From Mammaliicoccus sp. Dog046 (GTDB taxonomy: Bacteria; Bacillota; Bacilli; Staphylococcales; Staphylococcaceae), in assembly GCF_034039665.1 (NCBI RefSeq), contig NZ_CP120131.1:1040446-1104445 (forward strand): a DNA stretch of 64,000 nt. Direction: 5' to 3'. Made by a program: the position numbers and the translations under genes. The notes beneath the pieces were generated by a model. It was given only the letters and a program-made list of their open reading frames with translations, was not told where the DNA came from and ran no database searches. The first letter of the stretch is position 1. The number at the start of each line of letters is the position of its first letter. Shown here one piece after another: positions 19,055 to 28,104 of the stretch.

Positions 19055-19555
19055 ATGGCGCAAGTTACATTCAAGAATGAACCAGTTACAATTTTAGGTG
19101 AGGAAGTTAAAGTAGGTTCTATTGCACCTGATTTTACTGTGTTAGCAAACGATTTATCTCAAAAAACTTTAAAAGACTATGAAGGTAAAAAGAAACTTAT
19201 TAGTGCCGTACCTTCTTTAGATACAGGCGTGTGTAGTCAACAAACACGTAAATTCAATGAAGAAGCAGCTAATGAACAAGATGGCGTTGTTTTAACAATT
19301 TCAAATGACTTACCATTCGCACAAAAAAGATGGTGTGCAGCTGAAGGCTTAGATAACGTAATTACATTAAGTGATCACCGTGATTTATCATTCGGTCAAA
19401 ACTTTGGTGTAGTAATGGAAGAACTTCGTTTATTAGCACGTTCAGTATTTGTATTGGATAAAGATAATAAAATAGTTTATGCTGAAATCGTAAGTGAAGG
19501 AACAAATCATCCTGATTACGACAAAGCATTAGAAGCATTCAAAAATTTAAACTAA
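19055..19555 (+). CDS. tpx: Thiol peroxidase (atypical 2-Cys peroxiredoxin)
   Basis: A protein of 166 residues, typical Tpx length. Peroxidatic Cys60 lies in [19 protein letters not shown] and resolving Cys94 in [11 protein letters not shown]. Tpx removes peroxides with thioredoxin as donor in the cytosol. A strong AGGAGG lies before the ATG. It keeps the Bacillus order between yteJ and ytxK. Confidence 0.95.
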   Translation: MAQVTFKNEPVTILGEEVKVGSIAPDFTVLANDLSQKTLKDYEGKKKLISAVPSLDTGVCSQQTRKFNEEAANEQDGVVLTISNDLPFAQKRWCAAEGLDNVITLSDHRDLSFGQNFGVVMEELRLLARSVFVLDKDNKIVYAEIVSEGTNHPDYDKALEAFKNLN

Positions 19556-19571
19556 TCAACAACCATAGATT

Positions 19572-19599
19572 GCTGTCCATTTGAATGGGCAGCTTTTTA
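19572..19599 (+). terminator. Terminator of tpx
   Basis: GCTGTCCAT pairs with ATGGGCAGC (one G-U), followed by TTTTT. It lies directly before the ytxK ribosome site, so ytxK may be expressed by read-through. Confidence 0.65.
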
Positions 19600-19616
19600 T
19601 ACGAAAGAGGGCAATT

Positions 19617-20561
19617 ATGACTGAAGAAAAGAATATAATGGAAATATTATTTGAAAAACTTGATGTAAAAAGCAAAGACCTCCACGACGAAAATGGGCAA
19701 AGTTATATAGAGAACTTAGGCCTAGCAATGGAAGATATTTATATCAACCAAAGAGATTTATTAGAACAATCAACTTTACAAGAGCGTAGAAAAGCTTTTC
19801 AATTCGCTTACTTAAGTTTATTAAAAGAAGAAGTCATTCAACCTAATCATCAAATGACGCCAGATTCAATTGGATTTATATTGAGTTATTTAGTAGATGT
19901 GTTTACTAAAGAAAAGGAATCACTTAATATTGTTGACATTGCAAGTGGTACTGGTCATCTAAGTGCGACAATTAATGAACAAAATAAAGCAAAAACTGTA
20001 ATGCATCATCTTATTGAAGTAGATCCTGTATTACAACGCGTGAGTATTCATTTAGCGAACTTCTTAGAAATTCCATTTGATGTATACCCACAAGATGCAA
20101 TTATGCCACTACCTTTAGAAGATGCGGATGTAGTTGTAGGGGACTTACCAGTTGGTTATTATCCACTTGATGATCGTAGTAAAGAAATGAAATTAGGATT
20201 TGAAGAAGGTCATAGCTATAGTCATTATTTATTATTAGAACAAGCTGTAGCGGCGACAAGACCGGGTGGATTCGTATTTTTAATTGTTCCAAGTCAATTA
20301 TTTGAAGGCGAAGAAGTGAAACAGTTACAAAAATACATTGCAACAGAAACGGAAATGCAAGCTTTCTTGAATTTCCCGAAAGCATTGTTTAAAACAGAAC
20401 AATCACGTAAGTCGTTATTAATCCTACAGAAAAAAGATCCTGGAAACACTCGTAGTGTAGAGGTATTGCTAGCAAATATTCCAGACTTTAAGGCACAAGC
20501 ACAGCTACAAACATTCTTAACTGAAGTTGATGAATGGATGAAAGAAAATCATTCTTCATAA
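19617..20561 (+). CDS. YtxK-type N6 class SAM-dependent methyltransferase-like protein
   Basis: A protein of 314 residues. An N-terminal helical part (1-95) is followed by a Rossmann methyltransferase domain with motif I VDIASGTGHLSATI and motif IV VVGDLPVGYYPLDDRS. The motif IV tetrapeptide that is NPPY in N6-adenine enzymes is here LPVG-YY, so the substrate and even catalysis are uncertain. There is no target-recognition domain or restriction partner. The start is the ATG at 19617 with AAAGAGGG; in-frame sequence upstream lies in the tpx terminator. Position between tpx and ackA is that of B. subtilis ytxK. Confidence 0.82.
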   Translation: MTEEKNIMEILFEKLDVKSKDLHDENGQSYIENLGLAMEDIYINQRDLLEQSTLQERRKAFQFAYLSLLKEEVIQPNHQMTPDSIGFILSYLVDVFTKEKESLNIVDIASGTGHLSATINEQNKAKTVMHHLIEVDPVLQRVSIHLANFLEIPFDVYPQDAIMPLPLEDADVVVGDLPVGYYPLDDRSKEMKLGFEEGHSYSHYLLLEQAVAATRPGGFVFLIVPSQLFEGEEVKQLQKYIATETEMQAFLNFPKALFKTEQSRKSLLILQKKDPGNTRSVEVLLANIPDFKAQAQLQTFLTEVDEWMKENHSS

Positions 20562-20636
20562 ACTGTATTAATACTTGATTCGTAACTGTATTAGTGTTTA
20601 AATAGTATAGAAAAGTATTATCAGGAGGAAGTCTAA

Positions 20637-21833
20637 ATGACAAAAATTATAGCAATTAATGCCGGTAGTTCGTCTTTAAAGTTTCAATTATTTGAAATGC
20701 CTGAAGAAAAAGTAATTACAAAAGGTCTAATCGAACGAATCGGTTTAAAGAACTCAATATTTTCAATTTCAGTAGACGGGGAGAAAATTACTGAAACATT
20801 AGATATTGAAAATCATGAAGTAGCAGTTAATATCATGTTAGAAGCATTGAAAAAACACAACATTATTAATGACATCAACGATATTCAAGGTACAGGACAC
20901 CGTGTTGTACATGGTGGAGAATTATTCCCAGAATCAGCACTTGTAACTGATGAAGTATTAAATAAAATTGAATCATTAACTGACTTAGCACCATTGCATA
21001 ACCCAGCAAACTTAATGGGTATTACTGCATTTAGAAAATTATTACCTAGCATTCCACATGTTGCAGTGTTTGATACTTCATTCCATCAAACGATGCCAGA
21101 AGAATCATTCCTATACAGTTTGCCATATAATTTCTATAAAGATTTTGGTATTCGTAAATATGGTTTCCACGGAACAAGTCATAAATATGTATCAGAAAGA
21201 GCTTCTGAATTGTTAGATCGTCCATTAGATCAATTGAGAATTATCTCTTGTCATATTGGTAATGGTGCGTCAATCGCTGCAATTGATGGCGGTAAATCTG
21301 TAGATACTTCTATGGGCTTCACACCTTTAGCTGGTGTTACAATGGGTACTCGTTCAGGTAACCTTGACCCTGCGTTAATTCCATATATTATGGAAAAAAC
21401 AGGTAAAAATGCTGAAGAAGTATTAAATATTCTTAACAAAGAATCAGGACTACTAGGTATTTCAGGTTCTTCAAGTGATTTAAGAGACATTCAACAAGAT
21501 GCAAATGAAGGTAATGAACGTGCGAAATTAGCTTTAGATGTATTTGCTTCTAGAATTCATAAATATATGGGTTCTTATGCAACAAGAATGCACGGCTTAG
21601 ATGCAATTGTATTTACTGCTGGTGTAGGTGAAAACTCTGATACAGTACGTGCTAAAGTATTAGAAGGATTAGAATTTATGGGTGTTTATTGGGACCCACG
21701 TTTAAACAATGGTTTACACGGTGAAGAAGCATTTATAAACTATCCACATTCACCTGTAAAAGTAATTGTTATTCCTACTGATGAAGAAGTTATGATTGCT
21801 AGAGACGTATTAAAGTTCGGTAACTTAGGTTAA
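20637..21833 (+). CDS. ackA: Acetate kinase
   Basis: A protein of 398 residues. All ASKHA signatures are visible: [15 protein letters not shown] (5-19), [64 protein letters not shown] and [14 protein letters not shown]. It interconverts acetyl-phosphate plus ADP with acetate plus ATP, the last step of overflow metabolism. AGGAGG precedes the ATG. It has its own terminator. No clear cre box is seen upstream; two copies of AACTGTATTA (about 20560 and 20585) lie there. Confidence 0.97.
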   Translation: MTKIIAINAGSSSLKFQLFEMPEEKVITKGLIERIGLKNSIFSISVDGEKITETLDIENHEVAVNIMLEALKKHNIINDINDIQGTGHRVVHGGELFPESALVTDEVLNKIESLTDLAPLHNPANLMGITAFRKLLPSIPHVAVFDTSFHQTMPEESFLYSLPYNFYKDFGIRKYGFHGTSHKYVSERASELLDRPLDQLRIISCHIGNGASIAAIDGGKSVDTSMGFTPLAGVTMGTRSGNLDPALIPYIMEKTGKNAEEVLNILNKESGLLGISGSSSDLRDIQQDANEGNERAKLALDVFASRIHKYMGSYATRMHGLDAIVFTAGVGENSDTVRAKVLEGLEFMGVYWDPRLNNGLHGEEAFINYPHSPVKVIVIPTDEEVMIARDVLKFGNLG

Positions 21834-21847
21834 TTAAATATTCAATA

Positions 21848-21884
21848 AGGTCTGGGACATAATGTTATGTCTCAGACTTTTTTC
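21848..21884 (+). terminator. Terminator of ackA
   Basis: GGTCTGGGACATA pairs with TATGTCTCAGACT, then TTTTTT; a member of the shared GGGACATA stem family. Confidence 0.85.
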
Positions 21885-21947
21885 TATGTTTAATTATTAA
21901 TGTAGTGGTTATAACATACTAATGCCCTAAATTAAGGAGGATAATTC

Positions 21948-22052
21948 ATGAGACCTGAAAGAGCATTAATGCGTTTAATTAGAATAATCATTAAAAGCGT
22001 AAGTAGAGAACAAGCGAAGAAACAAAAAAGAGAGAATCAACAAAAGAAATAA
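21948..22052 (+). CDS. Small basic protein, 34 residues (hypothetical)
   Basis: ATG at 21948 has a perfect AAGGAGG nine bases upstream and a stop at 22050-22052. The product begins MRPERALMRLIRIIIKSVSR and ends in a run of Lys, Arg, Gln and Asn. The first 20 residues form an amphipathic or hydrophobic helix and the tail is strongly basic. It lies between the ackA terminator and repeat copy B, with about 60 bases upstream for its own promoter. I do not recognise a family. The ribosome site and codon use favour a real gene. Confidence 0.6.
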   Translation: MRPERALMRLIRIIIKSVSREQAKKQKRENQQKK

Positions 22053-22070
22053 TGTTTACTATATAAAAAA

Positions 22071-22232
22071 GAGGCTGGGACAATAATAATGTCTCAGTCT
22101 CTTTTAGTATCTTGGCAGTAGATGACTGAGTTAAAAATGGGCTTGTATCAAGCTTTTTTTCAACTCTAGTCATCCTTGCCGGGGCGGGACTACGAAATCT
22201 TTTTGTATAAATTAGATTTCTGTCTCGCTCCC
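22071..22232. repeat. Structured intergenic repeat, copy B
   Basis: Three hairpins in a row: GAGGCTGGGACA/TGTCTCAGTCTC with a T-tract; a long stem GATGACTGAGTT...AACTCTAGTCATC with loop TAT, flanked by GGCA and TTGCC; and CGGGAC..GAAATCT with AGATTTCTGTCTCG. The ends GAGGCTGGGACA and TGTCTCGCTCCC are imperfect inverted repeats. It lies between the small ORF and the convergent universal stress gene and can terminate both. Confidence 0.88.
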
Positions 22233-22245
22233 TTTTTATGAAAGT

Positions 22246-22749
22246 TTATTTATCATGATGTTCGTCGAATAATTCTTGAGTAGCTACAACAGGTTCGAAA
22301 TCTTCTGGCATAGTTTCAGTTCTTACAACTAATACGTCACATGGAGAGTTTCGAACGATTGATTCAGATACCGAACCTACGATGAATCGTTCCACTGCAT
22401 TTAATCCAGAAGTACCACACATAATTAAGTCTACATCAAAATCGACGGCTAATTTTTTAGGAATAACTGTCTTTGGAGAACCGAATTCTAGTTTAGTCGC
22501 TACATTGGTAACGCCGTTTGACTCAGCGAAATCTTTATATCCAGATAATAAACTATCTGCAAAACTAGTAGCTTTATTTACAATTTGTGTATCGTAGGCT
22601 TCGACACTTGCATAAGATCGTGAATCCACTACATTTACGATTGTTAATTTAGCATCATTACGTTTAGCAACGGCAACAGCTTTGTTGAATGCCCATTCTG
22701 ATTCAGTAGAACCGTCTACAGCTATTAAAATATTTTTATAACTTAACAT
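22246..22749 (-). CDS. Universal stress protein, UspA family
   Basis: A protein of 167 residues with the Usp alpha/beta fold: NILIAVDGSTESEWAFNKA at the start and the ATP-binding signature MCGTSGLNAVERFIVGSVSE then SIVRNSPCDVLVVR near the end (G-x2-G-x9-G-S pattern). Function is stress-related and not further assignable. AGGAGG precedes the ATG. Its place between ackA and ald matches S. aureus. Confidence 0.92.
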   Translation of the reverse strand: MLSYKNILIAVDGSTESEWAFNKAVAVAKRNDAKLTIVNVVDSRSYASVEAYDTQIVNKATSFADSLLSGYKDFAESNGVTNVATKLEFGSPKTVIPKKLAVDFDVDLIMCGTSGLNAVERFIVGSVSESIVRNSPCDVLVVRTETMPEDFEPVVATQELFDEHHDK

Positions 22750-22928
22750 ATAAATCGCCTCCTAGTTCGTTTATTTAATTATATCATAATTTTCTGAAAA
22801 AATTAAAATATTAACTATTAAAAGATAGAAAATATTGACCTTTTTTGTTGTAAATATGTTACAGTATTAGTGAAGTTAGAATATTTTAAAAATTAAGAAT
22901 AAAAAGATAATATAAAAATTGAATAATA

Positions 22929-22942
22929 TGATTGCGCTTTCA
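22929..22942. promoter_or_regulatory. cre-like box upstream of ald
   Basis: TGATTGCGCTTTCA fits TGWAARCGYTWNCA with two mismatches, 40 bases before the ald start. A weak prediction. Confidence 0.35.
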
Positions 22943-22981
22943 ATTTAGCGGCGTTAGAATTGTATCGAGGAGGAATGAAAT

Positions 22982-24091
22982 ATGATTATAGGGTTACCAA
23001 GAGAAATTAAAAACAACGAAAATAGAGTGGCGCTAACACCAGGGGGCGTAGCGAGTTTAATTGGACAAAATCATGTCGTTAAAGTTGAAACTGGCGCAGG
23101 AATCGGTTCGCAATTTACAGACGAAGACTACAAATTGTCAGGAGCTGAAATTGTAAGTCAAGAAGAAGCGTGGCAAGTGGATATGGTCATGAAAGTTAAA
23201 GAACCACTTAAAGAAGAATATAAATTTTTCAAGAAAGATTTAATCTTATTTACATACTTACATTTAGCAGCAGAAGAATCTTTAACAGATGCTTTGTTAG
23301 AGAATGAAGTGACTGCAATTGCATATGAAACAGTACAATTGAGTGATCGTTCATTACCATTGCTTGCACCAATGAGTGAAGTGGCAGGTAGAATGTCAAC
23401 TCAAATAGGGGCTCAATTTTTACAAAAAACACATGGCGGTATCGGTATTTTACTATCAGGCGTACCAGGTGTTAAACGCGGTAAAGTAACAATTATTGGT
23501 GGCGGTCAAGCTGGAACAAATGCTGCTAAAATGGCAGTTGGTTTAGGTGCAGATGTAACAATCATCGATTTAAATCCAACACGTTTACAACAATTAGATG
23601 ATTTGTTTGGTTCAACAGTTCAAACAATGATGTCTTCACCGTTAAACATTGAAGAAGCAGTAGTTGAAAGTGATCTTGTGATAGGATCAGTTCTTATTCC
23701 AGGCGCTAAAGCACCAAAATTAGTTACAGAAGATATGGTTAAGAAAATGAAACCAGGTTCAGTACTCGTTGATATAGCCATTGACCAAGGTGGTTCATTT
23801 GAAACATCTGATCGTATTACTACACATGATGCACCAACTTATGTAAAACATGATGTTGTTCATTATGCAGTTGCGAATATGCCAGGTGCGGTTCCAAGAA
23901 CTTCAACAATCGCATTAAATAATGCAACTACACCATATGCGATTCAATTAGCAAATAAAGGATACGTTAAAGCGTGTCAAGATAATGAAGCGTTGGCAAA
24001 AGGTTTGAATACAATTCAAGGTAAATTAACTTATGAAGAAGTAGCAAAAGCCTTCGATAAACCATTCACATCTTATAAAGAAATTTTATAA
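22982..24091 (+). CDS. ald: Alanine dehydrogenase
   Basis: A protein of 369 residues. It begins [20 protein letters not shown]; substrate-binding residues lie in [12 protein letters not shown] (about Lys74) and FTYLHLAAE (about His95); the NAD fold is [20 protein letters not shown] (about 170-190). It interconverts L-alanine and pyruvate plus ammonia with NAD. GAGGAGG precedes the ATG. A 230-base AT-rich region upstream holds the promoter and a weak cre-like box. It is monocistronic with a terminator. Confidence 0.96.
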   Translation: MIIGLPREIKNNENRVALTPGGVASLIGQNHVVKVETGAGIGSQFTDEDYKLSGAEIVSQEEAWQVDMVMKVKEPLKEEYKFFKKDLILFTYLHLAAEESLTDALLENEVTAIAYETVQLSDRSLPLLAPMSEVAGRMSTQIGAQFLQKTHGGIGILLSGVPGVKRGKVTIIGGGQAGTNAAKMAVGLGADVTIIDLNPTRLQQLDDLFGSTVQTMMSSPLNIEEAVVESDLVIGSVLIPGAKAPKLVTEDMVKKMKPGSVLVDIAIDQGGSFETSDRITTHDAPTYVKHDVVHYAVANMPGAVPRTSTIALNNATTPYAIQLANKGYVKACQDNEALAKGLNTIQGKLTYEEVAKAFDKPFTSYKEIL

Positions 24092-24103
24092 TTTAAATAG
24101 CGG

Positions 24104-24141
24104 CGGCTGGGACATAATGTTATGTCTCAGCTTCTTTTTTG
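24104..24141 (+). terminator. Terminator of ald
   Basis: GGCTGGGACATA pairs with TATGTCTCAGCTTC, then TTTTTT; a member of the shared stem family. Confidence 0.85.
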
Positions 24142-24214
24142 TATAGAAAATTGAATGTGAATTTTATATAATCATTTTACATAGAGAATACACATTGAAG
24201 AAAGGAGTCAATGA

Positions 24215-24835
24215 ATGAAAGAGAAAGAATATATCAGTTATTTAAAATCATTAGAAGGAAGACATCCACTAACTAATGAACAACGTAAAGATTTAACTTC
24301 TATCTCGATAGGGAGAGAAGGTGAAGAATATTTTCAATCAGTATTAAATAATATTGGAGTTGAAAACATGTTGAGAGATTTTGAATTTGGCAGCCGCAAC
24401 CACATTCAAGCAGACTTCATCGTCACATCTTCCAACAAAGTATTCGTCTTTGAAATCAAACATTATAACAATGAATGGTACTTTGATGGAGATTATATAA
24501 AAAATACATTCGGTATGAAATATCAATCTCCAGTTTTACAAATACAGCGTATTAGAAACGAATTACAAGAAATATTTTATAAAACAGAAATAAATAGAGT
24601 TATAGAACCAATTATCATTTTTACAAATCCCCATTTTTCATTAATAGGTAATAGACCTCGCGAAATTCAAGTACTACTTCCACATGAACTAGATAAACTT
24701 TTCAAAATTATCCACCCAAATCAATCCATTGAAGATCAAGCGGTAATCAGAACAATACAGCAATTTGAGAATATCCATTCAAAATATTATCAGAAAGAAA
24801 TATACGTAGAATTTGAAAAATCAAAAAAGGATTAA
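24215..24835 (+). CDS. NERD-domain protein, zero-frame product (N-terminal part of a frameshifted gene)
   Basis: The zero-frame product has 206 residues. It carries a NERD nuclease-related domain: GREGEEYFQSVLNN (about 36-50), QADFIVTSSNKVFVFEIKHYNNEWYF (about 68-93, with the D...E-x-K pattern) and QSPVLQIQRIRNELQ. NERD proteins are predicted nucleases; substrate unknown. The frame ends with TAA at 24833 directly after A AAA AAG (24823-24829). The -1 frame continues with the zinc-ribbon tail normally fused to NERD in Bacillus relatives, giving 294 residues in all. I recall no equivalent between ald and the peptidase gene in S. aureus, so it may be an acquired gene. Confidence 0.82.
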   Translation: MKEKEYISYLKSLEGRHPLTNEQRKDLTSISIGREGEEYFQSVLNNIGVENMLRDFEFGSRNHIQADFIVTSSNKVFVFEIKHYNNEWYFDGDYIKNTFGMKYQSPVLQIQRIRNELQEIFYKTEINRVIEPIIIFTNPHFSLIGNRPREIQVLLPHELDKLFKIIHPNQSIEDQAVIRTIQQFENIHSKYYQKEIYVEFEKSKKD

Positions 24836-25098
24836 AGTGCCCGAACTGCCGGAAAATGTTTACGGTGAAACGGATAGAGAGACAAAAGAAATTTGATTGC
24901 TACTCTTGTCATGCACGGACAAACACCGAAGAAGTATTGTATTTCAATTTGAAGGAACTTTACACTTTGAAGCAGGCGCCATTTTCAATGAAAGAAGCAC
25001 TAGCATGGTGTGAGAATGTGAGTGGTAAATCAGTTCAAAGGATTTGTGCAAAAAGATTTAAATCAGATGATGTTAGGTATAAGAAATATAGATTATAA
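24829..25098 (+). CDS. Zinc-ribbon C-terminal part of the NERD protein, reached only by -1 frameshift
   Basis: This frame reads GLKCPNCRKMFTVKRIERQK, then FDCYSCHART and a helical tail ending VRYKKYRL (89 residues). Two CxxC pairs (CPNC, CYSC) form a zinc ribbon. No ATG, GTG or TTG precedes the first CxxC: the frame opens after TGA at 24814 and its first ATG, 24856, lies inside the ribbon with no ribosome site. So the intact domain can be made only by a -1 slip at A AAA AAG, or if the six-A run is really seven. It could be programmed frameshifting, a phase-variable tract, a broken gene or a base-calling error. Confidence 0.6.
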   Translation, partial: GLKCPNCRKMFTVKRIERQKKFDCYSCHARTNTEEVLYFNLKELYTLKQAPFSMKEALAWCENVSGKSVQRICAKRFKSDDVRYKKYRL

Positions 25099-25308
25099 GT
25101 AATAGCTGGTTTAAAGTCAGTTGTAATATCCAATGACTGAGAAAAGTTCACTTTAATTGAATATAAAGTACAGTATTGGAATGGATAGCACATTAGGCAG
25201 AGGCTAACACCCAAAAAGCAGAAGAACTGTCCATTAGAGTAGTATAACGGACAAAACTAAAGAGAAGAGTCCGTTAGCCAAGCCCATCCGCCACCCATCA
25301 CATATACC
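25099..25308. other. Intergenic region with no recognised gene
   Basis: About 210 bases between the zinc-ribbon stop and the cutC terminator. I see no ORF with a ribosome site. A 7-bp inverted repeat AACGGAC/GTCCGTT at about 25239-25275 is too weak to call. The last 60 bases before the terminator are C-rich relative to neighbours. Confidence 0.5.
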
Positions 25309-25352
25309 AAAAACCAGAACCGAACCTTGTTTAGGTCGATTCTGGTTTTACA
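25309..25352. terminator. Bidirectional terminator between NERD gene and cutC
   Basis: AAAACCAGAACCGAACC pairs with AGGTCGATTCTGGTTTT (one mismatch), with A-rich and T-rich flanks, between convergent genes. Confidence 0.85.
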
Positions 25353-25356
25353 TTTT

Positions 25357-25986
25357 CTATACTATTTTTGTACCGTGCACGTTATCAAAGGGGATGTCTT
25401 CGATTAATTTTGCTAAATTATCTTTATTCAATCCGCCTCCTGGCATAATAGTGATTCTGCCTTTTGAATGGATGAGTAGTTTAGCTAGATGATTAATGTT
25501 ATCAAAAATAATCGTATCTTCAGTTCCACCATGTGTTAATAATCGTGCAAATTGATTATCAATTAACCAATCTAATGATTTGAGTTGACGATAGGGATTG
25601 ATTTGATCAAAAGCCATATGACAAACGGCTTCTATATTTCCGCAGGCATCTTTCAAACTTTGCATTTTCCACTCATCTAATTGATTGTGTACATCTAAAC
25701 ATCCGAATACAAAAGCATCTACATTCAATGATTTTAATTGGATGATATCTTCTCTCATGATTTCATATTCGAAAAAATTATAAATGAAATTTCCGCCACG
25801 TGGTCGAATCATTACAGCAATTTCAACGTTGTTTTGATGACATAATTCTGTCGCTACTTTAACAAATCCATAACTAGGAGTGGTTCCACCAACAGATAGA
25901 TTGTCACATAGCTCAATTCTATTAGCGCCATTATTAATTGCGTATTCTATTTGTTCAATCGTTTCAACGCATGCTTCTTTAATCAT
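25357..25986 (-). CDS. cutC: CutC family protein
   Basis: A protein of 209 residues, a TIM-barrel of the CutC family: [38 protein letters not shown] at the start (in parts), [15 protein letters not shown], and [13 protein letters not shown] near the end. Family members were named for copper tolerance, but their biochemical role is not settled. The ATG overlaps the peptidase stop (ATGA, four shared bases), so both are co-translated. The family often has about 240 residues; this one is slightly short at the C-terminus (VHGTKIV). Confidence 0.85.
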   Translation of the reverse strand: MIKEACVETIEQIEYAINNGANRIELCDNLSVGGTTPSYGFVKVATELCHQNNVEIAVMIRPRGGNFIYNFFEYEIMREDIIQLKSLNVDAFVFGCLDVHNQLDEWKMQSLKDACGNIEAVCHMAFDQINPYRQLKSLDWLIDNQFARLLTHGGTEDTIIFDNINHLAKLLIHSKGRITIMPGGGLNKDNLAKLIEDIPFDNVHGTKIV

Positions 25987-27038
25987 TTTTGATATCCTGT
26001 TAAGATGCGATGTCCATCTTCTGTAACAACGATATCATCTTCAATTCTTACGCCAGCTACACCTGGAACATAAATACCTGGTTCTACTGTAAGCACCATA
26101 CCTGGTTTGAATTCATCTTTATTCGCGCTCGAAATATCAGGGAACTCATGCACACTTAAACCGAGTCCGTGACCAAGTCTATGTGGGAAGTATTCACCAA
26201 AACCGGCATTACTTATAATATCTCGTGCAACTTTGTCGCATTCAGAAATTTTAGCGCCAGGTTTGATTATTGAAATTGCTTGTTTATTTGCTTCTAAAAC
26301 AATGTTATAAATTTCTTTTGCTTTATCTGTAGGCGTACCAAATGCTACAGTTCTCGTTATATCTGAACAATAACCTTTATAGATGACACCTAAATCGAAT
26401 AGTACAAATTCATTGTTTTTAAGTTGTCTATCTCCAGGTGTACCGTGTGGTGCAGCGGCATGATCACCGAAAAGTACCATTGTGTCAAAACTCATTTTAG
26501 AGATACCATGTTGCTTCATTGTTGTTTCAATATGATTTAAGACTTCAATTTCAGTTACACCTTCAGCTAATTTTTCTACACCAGCTTGAATAGCAAGGTC
26601 AGCGTATTTTGCCGCTTCGTGAAGTAACTCAATTTCTTCATCCGTCTTAACGTTTCTTACATCTTTTAATACTTGATCAATATCTTCTATTTGTTGAACA
26701 TTAAATGCTTGTTCAACTTCACGTAATCGTTTAACTGATAAGTGTTCAGCCTCAATCGCAAATGTTGCATAATCCCTTTGTTCGATTAAGTCAAAAGCAG
26801 ATTCTGTATCCAAATATCCGACGATATTCCCTTTAAAGCCGGCATTTTTCGCTTCTTCAACTTCCATTTTTGGACAAAATAAAGTTTCTTCGCCATCTTT
26901 TGTAATTAATAAACTAAATAGGCGTTCATGTGGCTCAGATAAGTATCCTGTTAAGTAAAAAATATTTAACGGTGTCGTTATCCATGCCGCATCGACGTTA
27001 TTGTCATTTAAAAATGTAGTAATTTCATTATGATTCAT
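25983..27038 (-). CDS. Xaa-Pro dipeptidase/aminopeptidase (M24 family)
   Basis: A protein of 351 residues: N-terminal creatinase-like domain (1-125) and C-terminal pita-bread M24 domain. Metal ligands are seen in [17 protein letters not shown] (two Asp), [13 protein letters not shown] (His), [10 protein letters not shown] (Glu) and VRIEDDIVV (Glu). It cleaves peptides with proline in second position in the cytosol. A TTG 15 bases upstream would place the start inside the ribosome site GGGAGG, so the ATG at 27038 is used. It corresponds to the PepQ/PepP-like gene of the staphylococcal block. Confidence 0.9.
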   Translation of the reverse strand: MNHNEITTFLNDNNVDAAWITTPLNIFYLTGYLSEPHERLFSLLITKDGEETLFCPKMEVEEAKNAGFKGNIVGYLDTESAFDLIEQRDYATFAIEAEHLSVKRLREVEQAFNVQQIEDIDQVLKDVRNVKTDEEIELLHEAAKYADLAIQAGVEKLAEGVTEIEVLNHIETTMKQHGISKMSFDTMVLFGDHAAAPHGTPGDRQLKNNEFVLFDLGVIYKGYCSDITRTVAFGTPTDKAKEIYNIVLEANKQAISIIKPGAKISECDKVARDIISNAGFGEYFPHRLGHGLGLSVHEFPDISSANKDEFKPGMVLTVEPGIYVPGVAGVRIEDDIVVTEDGHRILTGYQK

Positions 27039-27149
27039 TGTTCTGCCTCCCAATTATCTTTCTTACTACATTATTTTAGACTTCTTGATTCATAAATTCA
27101 AATTTAGGGTATATAATATGTGGATAAGACAATGTGAGGAGGGAAATTC

Positions 27150-27839
27150 ATGAAGGTATCATTTCATGGACAATCAGTAATCTATTTTGAAAGTAAAGGA
27201 CATAAAGTAATCGTAGATCCATTTATTTCTGGAAATCCACTTTCAGATTTAGATGCAAGTCAATTAGAGACAGATTATATCATTTTAACTCACGGTCATG
27301 GCGATCATTTAGGCGATACAGTTAAAATAGCTCAAAGAACAGGTGCAACTGTCATTGCATTACCGGAAATTATTGATTATTTATCTAATAAACATGGATT
27401 AGAAAATGTACACCCAATGAATATTGGGGGTAATGTTGCTTTTGAATTCGGAAAAGTAAAATTCGTACAAGCTTTCCATAGTAATAGCTTTACAGAAGAA
27501 GATGGGACAATCGTTTATCTAGGTATGCCTACAGGAATTGTATTAGAAACTGAGGCAGGAACGATTTATCATACAGGTGATACAGGACTCTTTAGTGATA
27601 TGAAACTTATTGCTGATAGACATCCAGTTGATTTATGCTTTATTCCAATAGGCGATAACTTTACGATGGGTATTGATGATGCAAGTTATGCGATTAATGA
27701 ATTTATCAAACCTAAAAAAGTCGTACCTATTCATTACGATACATTTGATTATATTAAGCAGGATCCTGAAGAATTTAAGCAAGCAGTAACTGAAGCTGAA
27801 GTGAATATTTTAAAACCAGGTGAGTCTGTAAAACTATAA
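27150..27839 (+). CDS. Metallo-beta-lactamase fold hydrolase, UPF0173 (YtkL type)
   Basis: A protein of 229 residues. The metal-binding motif is [12 protein letters not shown] (about 49-60), with further ligands in [12 protein letters not shown] and [14 protein letters not shown]0173 proteins are predicted metal-dependent hydrolases with unknown substrate. GAGGAGG precedes the ATG. Length and position match the S. aureus and B. subtilis (ytkL) orthologues. Confidence 0.92.
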   Translation: MKVSFHGQSVIYFESKGHKVIVDPFISGNPLSDLDASQLETDYIILTHGHGDHLGDTVKIAQRTGATVIALPEIIDYLSNKHGLENVHPMNIGGNVAFEFGKVKFVQAFHSNSFTEEDGTIVYLGMPTGIVLETEAGTIYHTGDTGLFSDMKLIADRHPVDLCFIPIGDNFTMGIDDASYAINEFIKPKKVVPIHYDTFDYIKQDPEEFKQAVTEAEVNILKPGESVKL

Positions 27840-27861
27840 ATTTGAGTGAAATCTATTAGAA

Positions 27862-28024
27862 GAGGTTGGGACATAATGTAATGTCTCAGCCTCTTTTAGT
27901 AACTTGGCAGTAGATGACTGAGTTGAAGATGCGCTTGAATCAAGCTTTCTTCAACTCTAGTCATCCTTGCCGGGGCGGGACTACGAAATCTTTTTTTAAT
28001 AAATTAGATTTCTGTCCCGCTCCC
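27862..28024. repeat. Structured intergenic repeat, copy C
   Basis: Same three-hairpin layout as copies A and B, from GAGGTTGGGACA to TGTCCCGCTCCC. Its central stem reads GAGTTGAAG with CTTCAACTC, where A and B have GAGTTAAAA with TTTTCAACTC: an A-T pair is replaced by a G-C pair on both arms. It lies between UPF0173 and ytoI, both on the plus strand, so it is not limited to convergent gaps. Confidence 0.88.
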
Positions 28025-28104
28025 TTCTTATATTGTCATATCATTTAATGTATGAAAAATGTATAATAGTAAGTAATACATTAATAGTGATAGAGGGTAT
28101 AAAT

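Noticed and set aside
20560-20610. cre box upstream of ackA
   Set aside because: Known in B. subtilis, but no sequence here fits the consensus; only a direct repeat of AACTGTATTA is seen.
25239-25275. Small RNA or attenuator hairpin AACGGAC/GTCCGTT
   Set aside because: A 7-bp stem with a long loop and no T-run is too weak to support a feature.
28033-28104. N-terminal extension of the YtoI-like regulator
   Set aside because: It begins directly behind repeat copy C with no ribosome site; the HTH domain begins at the ATG at 28105.
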